A stretch of DNA of 64,000 nt from Qipengyuania atrilutea (GTDB lineage Bacteria; Pseudomonadota; Alphaproteobacteria; Sphingomonadales; Sphingomonadaceae): NCBI RefSeq assembly GCF_013370205.1, contig NZ_JABWGV010000003.1, positions 186,001-250,000 of the forward strand. The letters are read 5' to 3'. Made by a program: the position numbers and the translations under genes. Positions 28,748 to 37,239 of this stretch are shown one piece after another; position 1 is the stretch's first letter; the number at the start of each line of letters is the position of its first letter. Below the pieces are notes generated by a model. It did no database searches. It was given only the letters and a program-made list of their open reading frames with translations, and was not told the DNA's origin.

Positions 28748-30238
28748 TTGGTGACTGAAAACGAGTTCAAAAAATGGATGGCGGGTGAGGGACTGGCACT
28801 CAGCTCGATTTCGACGCGTATCTCTGATCTTAGGCGGGTAGAAAGGCATTTCGGCGACCTTGACACCGCTTACGACAAGGATGGCTGCGCCACCATCTTC
28901 GAAAAGCTTAGCTATACTGCAGCCGATCAAACAGCGGGCAAACCCAACCCTTCTGGGATTGAGATCGAAGGCAGCCTTTATGAAGGCCTGTCAGGCTACA
29001 AGTCATCGCTTGCGGCTTATGTGCGCTTTAGGAACAGCGAAACCGAAGGATCTGACACAGGCATACTAACGCGCGCAGCCGTCCTTGCTGCGATACGCGA
29101 ATGCAAGGAGCTCGGGACTGGGACGTTTCTCAACAAGCATAAGTTCAGGCGGCCCAGAACCTACTGGATTGCTGAGAATGAGACTTTCTACCCGTGCAAA
29201 GCTATAGCTAACGTCGCTCTGCGGGCAGTTGAAGGAGCCGATACCCAGATACGTGACGCCACCCGTTCGCGCGAACTCATATCGCGTCTGGGGTTTAGGG
29301 TGGTCGACAGTCTGGATGAAAGGCTCGACCCAGCCGAGTTTGAGCGGCTCAAACAACGCTTTCTCAGCAAATTCTCTGACTTTGAGCGTTTGGGTTTTGG
29401 CGCGAGCGAAGGCGGATACTTCGATGAGGAACGCGGTTATAAGGATGCATTGCTTGAAAAAGACAGGCGGCGCTGGAAGATAGTTCCCTGTCCGAACAAG
29501 AACTAGGCGGACGCTTTCTTGATACCTTGACCGGACCGCAATCAGGACTTCTCGGTTGGCGCACCGATGCACGGGTTAAAAACCTTCGCGCCAGCCACCC
29601 AGGAAAATTAGAAGCCGAGGCCGGAAGCCTGATCCTGTCCGATGACGATCCGGCCATAGCGCTTAATCGCTTCGTACAAGCCGCCTGGCCCATCCTCAGC
29701 CAGGGCCAGGACAAAAGTCAGCCATACAGTGAGAGCCGCAATATTCCCTCGATGCTGCTGGCCCTTGCGCAACCCACGGAGGCGATGGGAATTAACACAG
29801 AGCCAATGTGGCGCGCAGGAAGGGCGCTAACGGGTAAAACTACGTTCGGAAACAATCCTCTAAACGAGGGTGAATATTCAGAGGTCCTCGACCTTGCCAA
29901 GGCGCTGTTCGCTAAATTCGGAATGGGGTTGGCAGCCGCGCGATCTCTGGGACGTCCAGGGGTTCATTTGGGTCGTTAGAGAAAGCCAGGACACAGCCCA
30001 GCCTAGTAATGCTTCGGATCACGATGAGACAATGCACATGCCCAGACCTACCAATCTCATTCTCTACGGCCCTCCCGGAACCGGGAAGACCTACCGGACC
30101 GCGCACGAAGCCGTGCAACTTTGCGACGGCTCGGCTCCAGACGACCGCACCCAACTGAAAGCGCGCTACGATACTCTTGTCGAGGCAGGACAAATAGCCG
30201 AGACTGGATGGTATTTCTTAAGACCTTCCAGTGCTTGA
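28748..30238 (+). pseudogene. Broken McrB-like restriction gene (two frameshifts, truncated)
   Basis: Three frames join into one McrB-like protein. Frame one starts at TTG 28748 or GTG 28751 and includes a segment like the ScoMcrA-type head domain (FRRPRTYWIAENETFYPCKA ... ISRLGFRVVD). A shift near 29457-29465, at a run of five A, leads to the second frame (GRFLDTLTGPQSGLLGW to LAKALFAKFG). A shift near 29920-29930, at a run of four G, leads to the third frame (WQPRDLWDVQGFIWVV), which carries Walker A in LILYGPPGTGKT. The AAA+ domain then stops about 45 residues later without Walker B or the McrB GTP signature. Family members are normally much longer. It is almost certainly inactive. Confidence 0.72.
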
Positions 30239-30746
30239 GCAAAGCGGGTTGAGGCCGCTCGACTGGGTTGGAAAAAATGAACAAAAATGAGCAAGAATTC
30301 GAAACTGGACCGTTCCGAGAGCGATCTCTGATAGGGCGGATTTACCGAACCGATGAATTAGAGGAGCTGCCGACCCACCTATTTCGATTGAGATCGACGG
30401 CTTAGATGAGCGTTGTTTGGAGTCTCATGCTAAGCTGAAAGCTACGGCTCGTTCCTTTTGGATCGAAGTGCGGTGGATGGGTTCGGACTCATTCGCTTTG
30501 AAATCACGGCGAATGATTTTTCCCGTAAAGTCCAAATTGATCCCACATCTGGAACTTGGTTCGCTGTCACGAGATACTGTAGGGCTCGGTTGGCCGGTCG
30601 ACCATGCTCAATTGACTACTCGAGGTTACACGGTCGCTTCTTCCGGATTTATCGCGGGCATTTAATACATAGCTGATGATGGCGACCCGACGCCTCAACC
30701 AATTGGGGCCAGCGTAGCTTCCCGCCGGCGAGTTCGCCAAGTCGCA
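30239..30746. other. Degenerate stretch with short frame fragments
   Basis: About 500 bases after the truncated McrB-like gene. A 42-codon frame starts at ATG 30277 (MNKNEQEFETGPFRERS), and two overlapping frames between about 30380 and 30676 read as parts of one sequence if a shift near 30470 is allowed (LDERCLESHAKLKATARSFW then IRFEITANDFSRKVQIDP). I cannot assign a family. Lower GC and frame breaks suggest decayed coding DNA. Confidence 0.4.
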
Positions 30747-31184
30747 TTGAATGGCGGCTTGATTCCACACGCAGCAACACTTCGCGGCCTTCGTCGCAAG
30801 GCAGTGTGGATGAGGGGCTGCCCCACCAACGCGCTAGTGAGAGATGTTGGTCAAGCCAGTTTCATTTCACTACAAAACGACATTGGTCACTCTCTTTGCC
30901 ATTTTGATGCTGGCTGGCCTGTGACGTTCAATGCTCACACTGCGCCACATCTGAGTTCCGTTAATCCCAGATCTGCCCCTGTCATCCTTTCACACTGGGA
31001 TTGGGATCAACTCCATGGATTCTACATCTTTCCGCAGCTCCAAAAGAAACCTTGGTTTGCTCCCATTCAACATGGCGATACCGGGCTGGAACGCTCACGT
31101 CGAGACTGGGGCGAACGAGGAGGGTCGCTATGTCGACTTGCGCCGGCCCATGATTGTGGCGTTTGGAGTCTCGCTAGCAACTGA
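30747..31184 (+). pseudogene. Fragment resembling a metallo-beta-lactamase-fold protein
   Basis: A 145-codon frame whose middle reads HFDAGWPVTFNAHTAP, then APVILSHWDWDQLHG and KKPWFAPIQ. The first part and the SHWDWD string resemble MBL-fold proteins in which the metal motif is HxDxDH; here the last His is replaced by Gln (HWDWDQ). The frame begins and ends without the rest of such a domain, so I take it as a fragment and likely non-functional. The assignment rests on this motif alone. Confidence 0.4.
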
Positions 31185-31340
31185 ACAAAGGTCCGCTTCT
31201 CGCGCCGCGGCGCCTAGAAGCGGACTGGCTGGAGACGGCCCAAATTCGGACTGCAGTGGTTTGCGGGTCCCTTCGGTTCGCAGACCAAATGAATGTTATG
31301 GATTAACTCAGCTTCAACGGCGTGAAATCGGCGCTCAAAG

Positions 31341-32534
31341 CTATGGCAAAGAGGTTTTCAGTTTATCTAGATAATTTGACCATCACTGAGCCATTTTGAC
31401 TCTCTCGTCCCAATGCTCGCCGCGATGATAGATGCCTCGAACGACATTAGTGTCTTTATGGGCCAAAGCTCGCTCGACTGCATCGGCGCTCCACTTGCCG
31501 CTTTCATTGAGCAACGTTGATGCAGTCGAGCGAAAACCATGTCCGGTCATTTCGGTCCCTTGATAACCTAACCACCGTAATGCTTGGTTGACTGTGTTTT
31601 CGCTAATCGGGCGGCCACGCGCATGGAGGGACGGGAAAACCAGGTTGCTGTTGCCATGAATGGCAGCCAACTCATTGAACATTTCACAAACCTGGCTCGA
31701 CAATGGCACCCTATGAGCTTTGCGCGCTTTCATTCGACCCGCAGGAATCAACCATTCAGCTTTCGCCAAATCCAATTCTTGCCATTCATCAAGACGCAGC
31801 TCGCCTGGACGTACGAACACATGTGGTAGAATTCTGAGAGCATAGCGGCTTGAAGGAAACCCGTCGAACTCATCAATGGCACGCAACAACTTTCCAAGAT
31901 CAACTGGGTTGGTAATTGCCGCGTACTGACGGGTGACCGGCGCGACCAATGCTCCGCGTAATGGATGAGCGGGATCGGCGCTACAGCGCCCAGTTATCAC
32001 TGCATATTGGAAGACTCGGCTAGCAAATGATCGCGTCTTTTTCGCTGTCTCTCGGTGGCCTCGCTTTTCAATTTTTTTAAGTGCGGCCAAAAACTCTAGC
32101 GAGCTAATTTCATCAATCGGACGGTTTCCGATCGTCCCTGATAGAAGAGCCAGAAACCATCGAGATTTCTTGATAGTTGACGAAGCTAGTCCTTCTTCCT
32201 CGCGCTTCACGACGAATTCGTTGGCGACGTCTTCAAACAAGTTGTTGCCACGAAATTGCGCTGCGAGCTTCTCCTCACGCTTTTGCTGCACCGGGTTTTC
32301 TCCCCGAGAAAGAGCTAGCTTCGTTGCATCACGTCTCTCCCGAGCTTCTCGAAGCGAAACAACCGGGAACGCACCGTAAGAAAGCTTTTGCTCGCGTCCG
32401 TTGATCCGCAGCTAATGTTTCCAAAGTTTAGAACCATTTGGACGAACCAACAGATACAATCCGCCACCGTCCGATAGCTTATATTCCTTATCTCGTTGAC
32501 TTGCTTGCTTTATTCCAAGGTTCGTTAGCGGCAT
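31341..32534 (-). pseudogene. int: P4-type tyrosine integrase with two in-frame stop codons
   Basis: From ATG 32534 (MPLTNLGIKQASQRDKEYKL) to TAG at 31341 the minus strand reads as one 397-codon integrase without any frameshift, but codon 41 is TAG (32414-32412) and codon 384 is TGA (31385-31383). The N-terminal DUF4102 arm-binding domain (SDGGGLYLLVRPNGSKLWKH, stop, LRINGREQKLSYGAFPVVSL) and the catalytic domain are clear: Arg in VFVRPGELRLDEW, HGFRSTASTLLNE with His and Arg, and Tyr in GIYHRGEH. The TGA stands where relatives have Trp, before SNYLDKLK. Re-initiation near 32291 would give a 302-residue protein lacking most of the arm-binding domain. Probably a pseudogene. Confidence 0.85.
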
Positions 32535-32970
32535 TGGGGGCCCCGTTCGCATTTTTCCCGCTGTTCAAGCCCACCTTTGGGGGGCGGGCCCCCAGGAAGG
32601 CCCCGAGTAGATCGCGAATTCTGACGAACAAAGCCGAATGCCGACGACCGATCGAGGGCAGGAAAATGGCAGAAATTAGGGGTTTAGGCAACCGTTCGTG
32701 AACACCAGCGAACGGGTTGATGGTGCCAGAAGAGGCATCACATTCGAACTTCTTTTCCGTTTAATTTCTGATGTTTAGATATTTCGGTCAAGCTGAAAAG
32801 CCCGCAAAAGGCCCGCAAAATCCCTCTAATGTATTGGTTCGATGCCTTTTTTAGGACTCGGAATTTCAATTTCAAACTTGACCGCGGAGTAGGTCGTTAT
32901 CCGCTTTGCGCTCCAATCTCCGCTATTCTACGGGCTGCGCGCTCTGCCCGGAAGCAGTCATCCGTTCGGT
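32535..32970. other. Intergenic region right of the integrase
   Basis: About 436 bases with no supported gene. It includes a GC-rich patch with ggggccccg and ggggggcgggccccc at about 32537-32593, the tRNA-Leu-like 15-mer at 32719, and a short tandem-like pair aagcccgcaaaa/aggcccgcaaaa near 32797-32819. It probably contains the integrase promoter and one end of the island. Confidence 0.5.
32719..32733 (-). repeat. tRNA-Leu 3'-end-like 15-mer, possible attachment core
   Basis: tggtgccagaagagg is the reverse complement of CCTCTTCTGGCACCA, which is like the 3' end (T-stem, acceptor stem and CCA) of many bacterial tRNA-Leu genes. The bases beyond it do not fold into a tRNA. It lies 185 bases upstream of the integrase start, a usual position for an att core left by tRNA-targeting integrases. 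I did not see a second copy in the window. Confidence 0.4.
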
Positions 32971-33921
32971 TTACTTTAAATCATCGATATTCGTTCCAGC
33001 TTCTCTTCTTTTTGGCCGATAGTCTGGGAGGGGAGGATTTGATGTAATTCCCTCAACCTGAATATCTTCGATTTTTTCACTGAGAGGAGCAAGTTCGCGA
33101 CTAAGCTCGCGAAGGTCCGTTTCACCTTCAACCAAAGAATCTTCGACCGCCGGAATGCCACTCCTTATCTGGGAAAGTTTGTTTTCAGCGTTCTGCACCC
33201 CCTCCCTGAATTGGCGAAGGCGTCGTTGCGCGATAGCAGAAGCGCTCCGCCCTGAGATCCGCCGATCTGCATCTCGAAGATTATTTCCCCATCCACCAAC
33301 CCTTTGCCCTAAGTCTAACAATCTTCCTTTTGTTGAGGCCAATCGTTCGTCCCAACCTTCGGCGTCCGATGCGAGTGCGGCCGTCGTGACTCGAAGCCGG
33401 ACAAGATCGGAGGTGATCACCCGTTGCTTTTCTGGCTCCAGTCCTTCGTTCAGAGCGCGAATGCTATTTGCCACGGTCTCTACAGTGGCGGTCGCATCCC
33501 TCCCCAATAGTCCGGTTTCGTCCGCGGCGGGAATGATCTTTTTTCCTGACTTGTCGGTGTAAATGCCCTGACGACCCCGTCGGCCCTCGAGCACGAGCGC
33601 AGCCTCTCCAGTTATCAGATCCGTGCTGATTGTCGCTTCAAGGCCGTGGACTTTCGCCGCAGAAGGATCGAGAGTCAGAACAACGACCACGTTTTCCGGT
33701 TCATTTTCCGCCAGACGGACCGATGTTACCTGTCCCACAGGGACTCCCGATAGTGTTACAGTCGATCCCGACTGAAGGCCTTCCACGGAGCGATCAAACT
33801 TGATCTGATATGTTTCCTGATTTGGTCTGGGATCGATTAGCCACATCGCGAAAGCGATGGTCGTAAGCATCAGAATGCCAACGATCCACGCCACTAGGGA
33901 GAAGTTTGCGTTAGTTTCCAT
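32971..33921 (-). CDS. MCE-domain (MlaD-type) protein
   Basis: A 316-residue single-pass membrane protein. One N-terminal membrane helix (about residues 9-28, WIVGILMLTTIAFAMWLIDP) is followed by one MCE domain (about 37-112) with VEGLQSGSTVTLSGVPVGQV, and then a long, charged, helical C-terminal region. MCE proteins form hexameric lipid-binding rings in the periplasm and usually work with MlaE-type permease and MlaF-type ATPase genes. None is next to it: a degraded integrase island lies on one side and a broken MarR gene on the other. Confidence 0.85.
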   Translation of the reverse strand: METNANFSLVAWIVGILMLTTIAFAMWLIDPRPNQETYQIKFDRSVEGLQSGSTVTLSGVPVGQVTSVRLAENEPENVVVVLTLDPSAAKVHGLEATISTDLITGEAALVLEGRRGRQGIYTDKSGKKIIPAADETGLLGRDATATVETVANSIRALNEGLEPEKQRVITSDLVRLRVTTAALASDAEGWDERLASTKGRLLDLGQRVGGWGNNLRDADRRISGRSASAIAQRRLRQFREGVQNAENKLSQIRSGIPAVEDSLVEGETDLRELSRELAPLSEKIEDIQVEGITSNPPLPDYRPKRREAGTNIDDLK

Positions 33922-34439
33922 CTAGCACGCCGCCAGCGGTTTGTTCGTCCGGCAGAGGGCCGGTGCAATGAAAGTTCGCGTCCCGCATGCTCCATTCGGT
34001 TGTCCGCTATAGAACATGACCGAGGTTCGTCCCCTGGCGCAATCGCCACGAGCGGGGCATCCGGGCGCGTCGAATGTGTTTTGGTTTGAGATCGGCCTAG
34101 TCCCAACACGGGCGTGATGCCGCCCCGCCCGTGGCGACCGAATATTGCTATGACTTGCGCAAGCCGCGTCCGGTCACTCAAGCGCGAAGGCGTCATGTCT
34201 TCCAGGCCGCTGCTGGAGGATGTGATTTCAAGTCTCCTGGCGATGTCCGTCTGGTTCAGGGCAGGAGCTCTGATGAGCTGCGCCAACACACGCCACTGCG
34301 TACGATTGAGGCTCAGCGGCTGTGCTCGGTCATCGAATGCCTTGCGCGCGGCGCGGCTGATCTGGTCCATCATGAAGATCGCTCGATCATCGTGGGTGAT
34401 GACATTGTCGAGTGCGAGAGTGCCCTCATCTTCTGGCAT
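33894..34439 (-). pseudogene. MarR-family regulator, C-terminally degenerate
   Basis: The first 65-70 residues are a MarR winged-helix start: IFMMDQISRAARKAFDDRAQ, then LSLNRTQWRVLAQLIRAPAL and NQTDIARRLEITSSS. From about residue 68 the frame loses all family character: the recognition wing (normally a DRR-V-R/L motif) and dimerisation helix are missing, and the tail overlaps the start of the MCE gene by 28 bases. It is divergent from the EmrAB-type pump, the usual position of its repressor, so it is probably a remnant of that repressor. Confidence 0.6.
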
Positions 34440-34547
34440 GAGACATTCCTATCGATCGGAGAAAAATAGTAAAGGACTTTCGCATTTTGTTTTGGCCGCT
34501 ATATCGCTCGCGCAGCGGCTCAAACGATGGCGAGGAGCGAAATAATC

Positions 34548-35675
34548 ATGGCGGACGAGACAGCAGGGGCTAGCGATGAAGGCGCACGTCCGACGGGGTT
34601 GTCCAGTCCGCGGGTCCGGCTGGGTCTGCTGATCGCCGGCATTCTGGTCCTGCTCGCCGGGAGCTACTGGTATTACAATCATCAGACGTACGGCAGATTC
34701 CAGCAGTCCACCGACAACGCTTATATTGCCGCCGACAGCGTCATCATCTCCCCCAAAATTGCGGGCTACGTCGAGCGCGTATTAGTGACGGAGAATCAAA
34801 CGGTCGCGTCGGGCGATGCACTTGTCCAGCTGGACGTGCGAGATTATCGTGCCCAAACGAACCAGGTCGAAGCCCAGATCGCCGCGTCGCTCGCCGGAGC
34901 AGATACGGTACGCGCCCAGCAACAAGAGCAGGACGCGGCAATTGCCCAGGCCCGTGCACAGCTCGCAGCAGCATCTGCACAGGCTGGTCTCGCTGCTGAG
35001 CAGGTTGTCCGGTACCGCCCCCTTGCCGCTTCGGGAGCGGAGCCGCGCGAGAGGCTCGATCAGCTGGAGGCCCAGGCCAGAGAAGCGCAGGCTCAAGTCG
35101 CGGCAGCGCGCGCCGCGCTCACGGCGGCACAGCGCCGACAGAACACGCTTAGCGAGCAGATAGACCAGGCCAATTCGCAAGCCAACGCCGCTCGTGCGCA
35201 ACTCGAGGCCGCCCGTCTGAACCTGTCATCGACCACGCTCCAGGCCAGTATTTCCGGGCGGGTGGGTGACCTCACGGTCCGACCTGGACAATTTGTCCAG
35301 CCTGGCCAACGCCTTATGAGCCTCGTACCGACCGACCGCCTCTACGTGACAGCAAATTTCAAGGAAACGCAGCTCGGACTTGTCCGCCCGGGGCAACCCG
35401 TCACCTTGGAAATCGACGCGCTGCCGGACCTCGAGCTATTAGGAAGAGTGGAAAGCATCGCCCCCGGGACCGGGGCAGAATTCTCGATCCTACCTCCGCA
35501 AAACGCGACGGGTAATTTCACCAAGATCGTTCAGCGCGTCCCGGTGCGCATATCCATTCAGGCTTCGCCCGAGATCCTGCGTCTGCTGGTGCCGGGCATG
35601 TCTGTTGTCGCGAGTGTCGATACGCGCGCCGCTAGAGACCAACTCGATTCGATCCGCAACGCGGCCGGAGACTGA
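34548..35675 (+). CDS. emrA: HlyD/EmrA-type membrane fusion protein
   Basis: A periplasmic adaptor of about 375 residues linking an inner-membrane pump to an outer-membrane channel. A cytoplasmic tail and one membrane helix (about residues 24-43, LGLLIAGILVLLAGSYWYY) are followed by STDNAYIAADSVIISPKIAGYV, a long coiled-coil hairpin (about 100-210) and the returning lipoyl/beta-barrel part. I prefer the ATG at 34548 because a gcgaggag ribosome site lies 9 bases before it. It is 3 bases from the EmrB gene. Confidence 0.9.
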   Translation: MADETAGASDEGARPTGLSSPRVRLGLLIAGILVLLAGSYWYYNHQTYGRFQQSTDNAYIAADSVIISPKIAGYVERVLVTENQTVASGDALVQLDVRDYRAQTNQVEAQIAASLAGADTVRAQQQEQDAAIAQARAQLAAASAQAGLAAEQVVRYRPLAASGAEPRERLDQLEAQAREAQAQVAAARAALTAAQRRQNTLSEQIDQANSQANAARAQLEAARLNLSSTTLQASISGRVGDLTVRPGQFVQPGQRLMSLVPTDRLYVTANFKETQLGLVRPGQPVTLEIDALPDLELLGRVESIAPGTGAEFSILPPQNATGNFTKIVQRVPVRISIQASPEILRLLVPGMSVVASVDTRAARDQLDSIRNAAGD

Positions 35676-35678
35676 CCG

Positions 35679-37232
35679 ATGGCAGGCGCCGCTGCAGCGG
35701 TTTCGCCGCCGGTCGAAAAGGCCGATGCTACGGCCTGGATCGCCGTAGCCGCCGGTGCGCTGGGGGCGATGCTGGCAACGCTTGACATCTCGATCGTCAA
35801 TTCGGCGCTGCCGACGATCCAGGGGGAAATCGGCGCGACCGGAACCGAAGGCACCTGGATCGCGACAGCCTTCCTTGTTGCCGAGATCATCATCATCCCT
35901 CTGAGCGCGTGGCTGGAAAGACTGCTCGGCCTTCGCACGCTGCTCATCGTCGCGGTTTCTGCCTTCACGGCCTTTTCGGTGTTGTGCGGCATTGCCACCG
36001 ATCTGACGACGATGATCATCGGTCGCACCGGTCAAGGGTTCATGGGCGGCGCGCTTATTCCAACCGCTATGACCATCGTCGCAAAGCGACTGCCTCCATC
36101 GCAACAGCCGATCGGCATGGCGCTCTTCGGAATGACCGTGGTTCTTGGGCCGGTAATGGGCCCGTTGGTGGGGGGCTGGCTTACCGAGAACCTGAGCTGG
36201 CACTACGCCTTCTTCGTCAACGTGCCCGTCTGCGCGTTGCTCCTTGCTTTACTATTCATCGGGCTACCCCATGAAAAGCCCGACTGGGTTTACCTGCGCG
36301 AGGCTGATTGGGCGGGAATAGCTGGTATGATCCTTGGGTTGGGTGGGCTGACCATCGTTCTGGAAGAAGGCCACCGCGAGGAGTGGTTCGATTCCACGCT
36401 GATCGTCCAGCTCACACTGATGACGGTCGTGGGTTTTGCACTTCTGACCTACGGACAGCTTTACGCGCGCAAACCCGTGCTCAAATTGCGCCTGATGCTC
36501 AGCAGGCAGTTTGCCAGCGTCGTGGTGATGGCACTGGCGCTTGGCATGGTCATGTATGGCTCGACCTACGTGATCCCGCAATTTCTCGCGATAATTTCCG
36601 ATTATAATGCCTTGCAGACCGGACTTGTGATCTTCTGGATGGGCGTTCCGGCTTTCCTGTTGATGCCCGTTCTCCCGTTCATGATCCGCAGGATTCACAT
36701 CCGCATTGCGGTCGGCGCGGGCATGTTCATCATGGCGCTAAGCTGTTTCGTCAGCATAAATCTGACAGCGGAATCGGGAGGTGGAGTGTTCACCGAAAGC
36801 CAGTTCCTGCGTGGCATCGGCATGATCCTCACGATGATGTTCCTCAACCAGGCGACGGTAGCTTCGGTTGCCAAGGAGGATGCCGGCGATGCTTCGGGCA
36901 TCTTCAACGCGGCGCGAAACCTCGGGGGCTCGTTCGCGCTCGCGGGGCTTGCCTCGTTCCAGGATCAGCGCCAGTGGCATCATAGTCGACGCATGGAAGA
37001 AACCCTCAACGCTAACAGCCCCCGGCTACAGGAATACCTGGACGGCATGACGGCGTCGCTGGGCAGCCCACAGGCCGCGCTGGAGATGCTTTCCGGCATC
37101 ATTCAGCGCGATGCGTTCGTGATGACCTACAACGATGTCTTTTTCGCCATGGGCGCGATTACCCTGGTCACGGTGCCGCTGGTACTGTTCCTCAAGCCTC
37201 TCCCGAAGAACTTATCCCTTTCGATGCACTGA
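35679..37232 (+). CDS. emrB: DHA2-family MFS drug transporter (EmrB type)
   Basis: A 517-residue inner-membrane proton antiporter with 14 predicted helices. Motif C-like sequence and the family signatures TLDISIVNSALPTI (about residues 32-45), GTEGTWIATAFLVAEII and GQGFMGGALIPTAM are present. It pairs with the adaptor upstream and the outer-membrane factor downstream to form a tripartite pump that exports toxic hydrophobic compounds. The substrate is not readable from sequence. Confidence 0.93.
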   Translation: MAGAAAAVSPPVEKADATAWIAVAAGALGAMLATLDISIVNSALPTIQGEIGATGTEGTWIATAFLVAEIIIIPLSAWLERLLGLRTLLIVAVSAFTAFSVLCGIATDLTTMIIGRTGQGFMGGALIPTAMTIVAKRLPPSQQPIGMALFGMTVVLGPVMGPLVGGWLTENLSWHYAFFVNVPVCALLLALLFIGLPHEKPDWVYLREADWAGIAGMILGLGGLTIVLEEGHREEWFDSTLIVQLTLMTVVGFALLTYGQLYARKPVLKLRLMLSRQFASVVVMALALGMVMYGSTYVIPQFLAIISDYNALQTGLVIFWMGVPAFLLMPVLPFMIRRIHIRIAVGAGMFIMALSCFVSINLTAESGGGVFTESQFLRGIGMILTMMFLNQATVASVAKEDAGDASGIFNAARNLGGSFALAGLASFQDQRQWHHSRRMEETLNANSPRLQEYLDGMTASLGSPQAALEMLSGIIQRDAFVMTYNDVFFAMGAITLVTVPLVLFLKPLPKNLSLSMH

Positions 37233-37239
37233 GAACTCT

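Noticed and set aside
28363-28866. 167-codon minus-strand frame across the McrB-like start
   Set aside because: Overlaps the hypothetical gene at 28247 and the start of the McrB-like frame; the serine- and arginine-rich translation looks spurious.
32700-32830. Possible complete tRNA-Leu gene
   Set aside because: Only the 15 bases at the 3' end fit; T-stem, anticodon arm and D arm cannot be formed from the following sequence.
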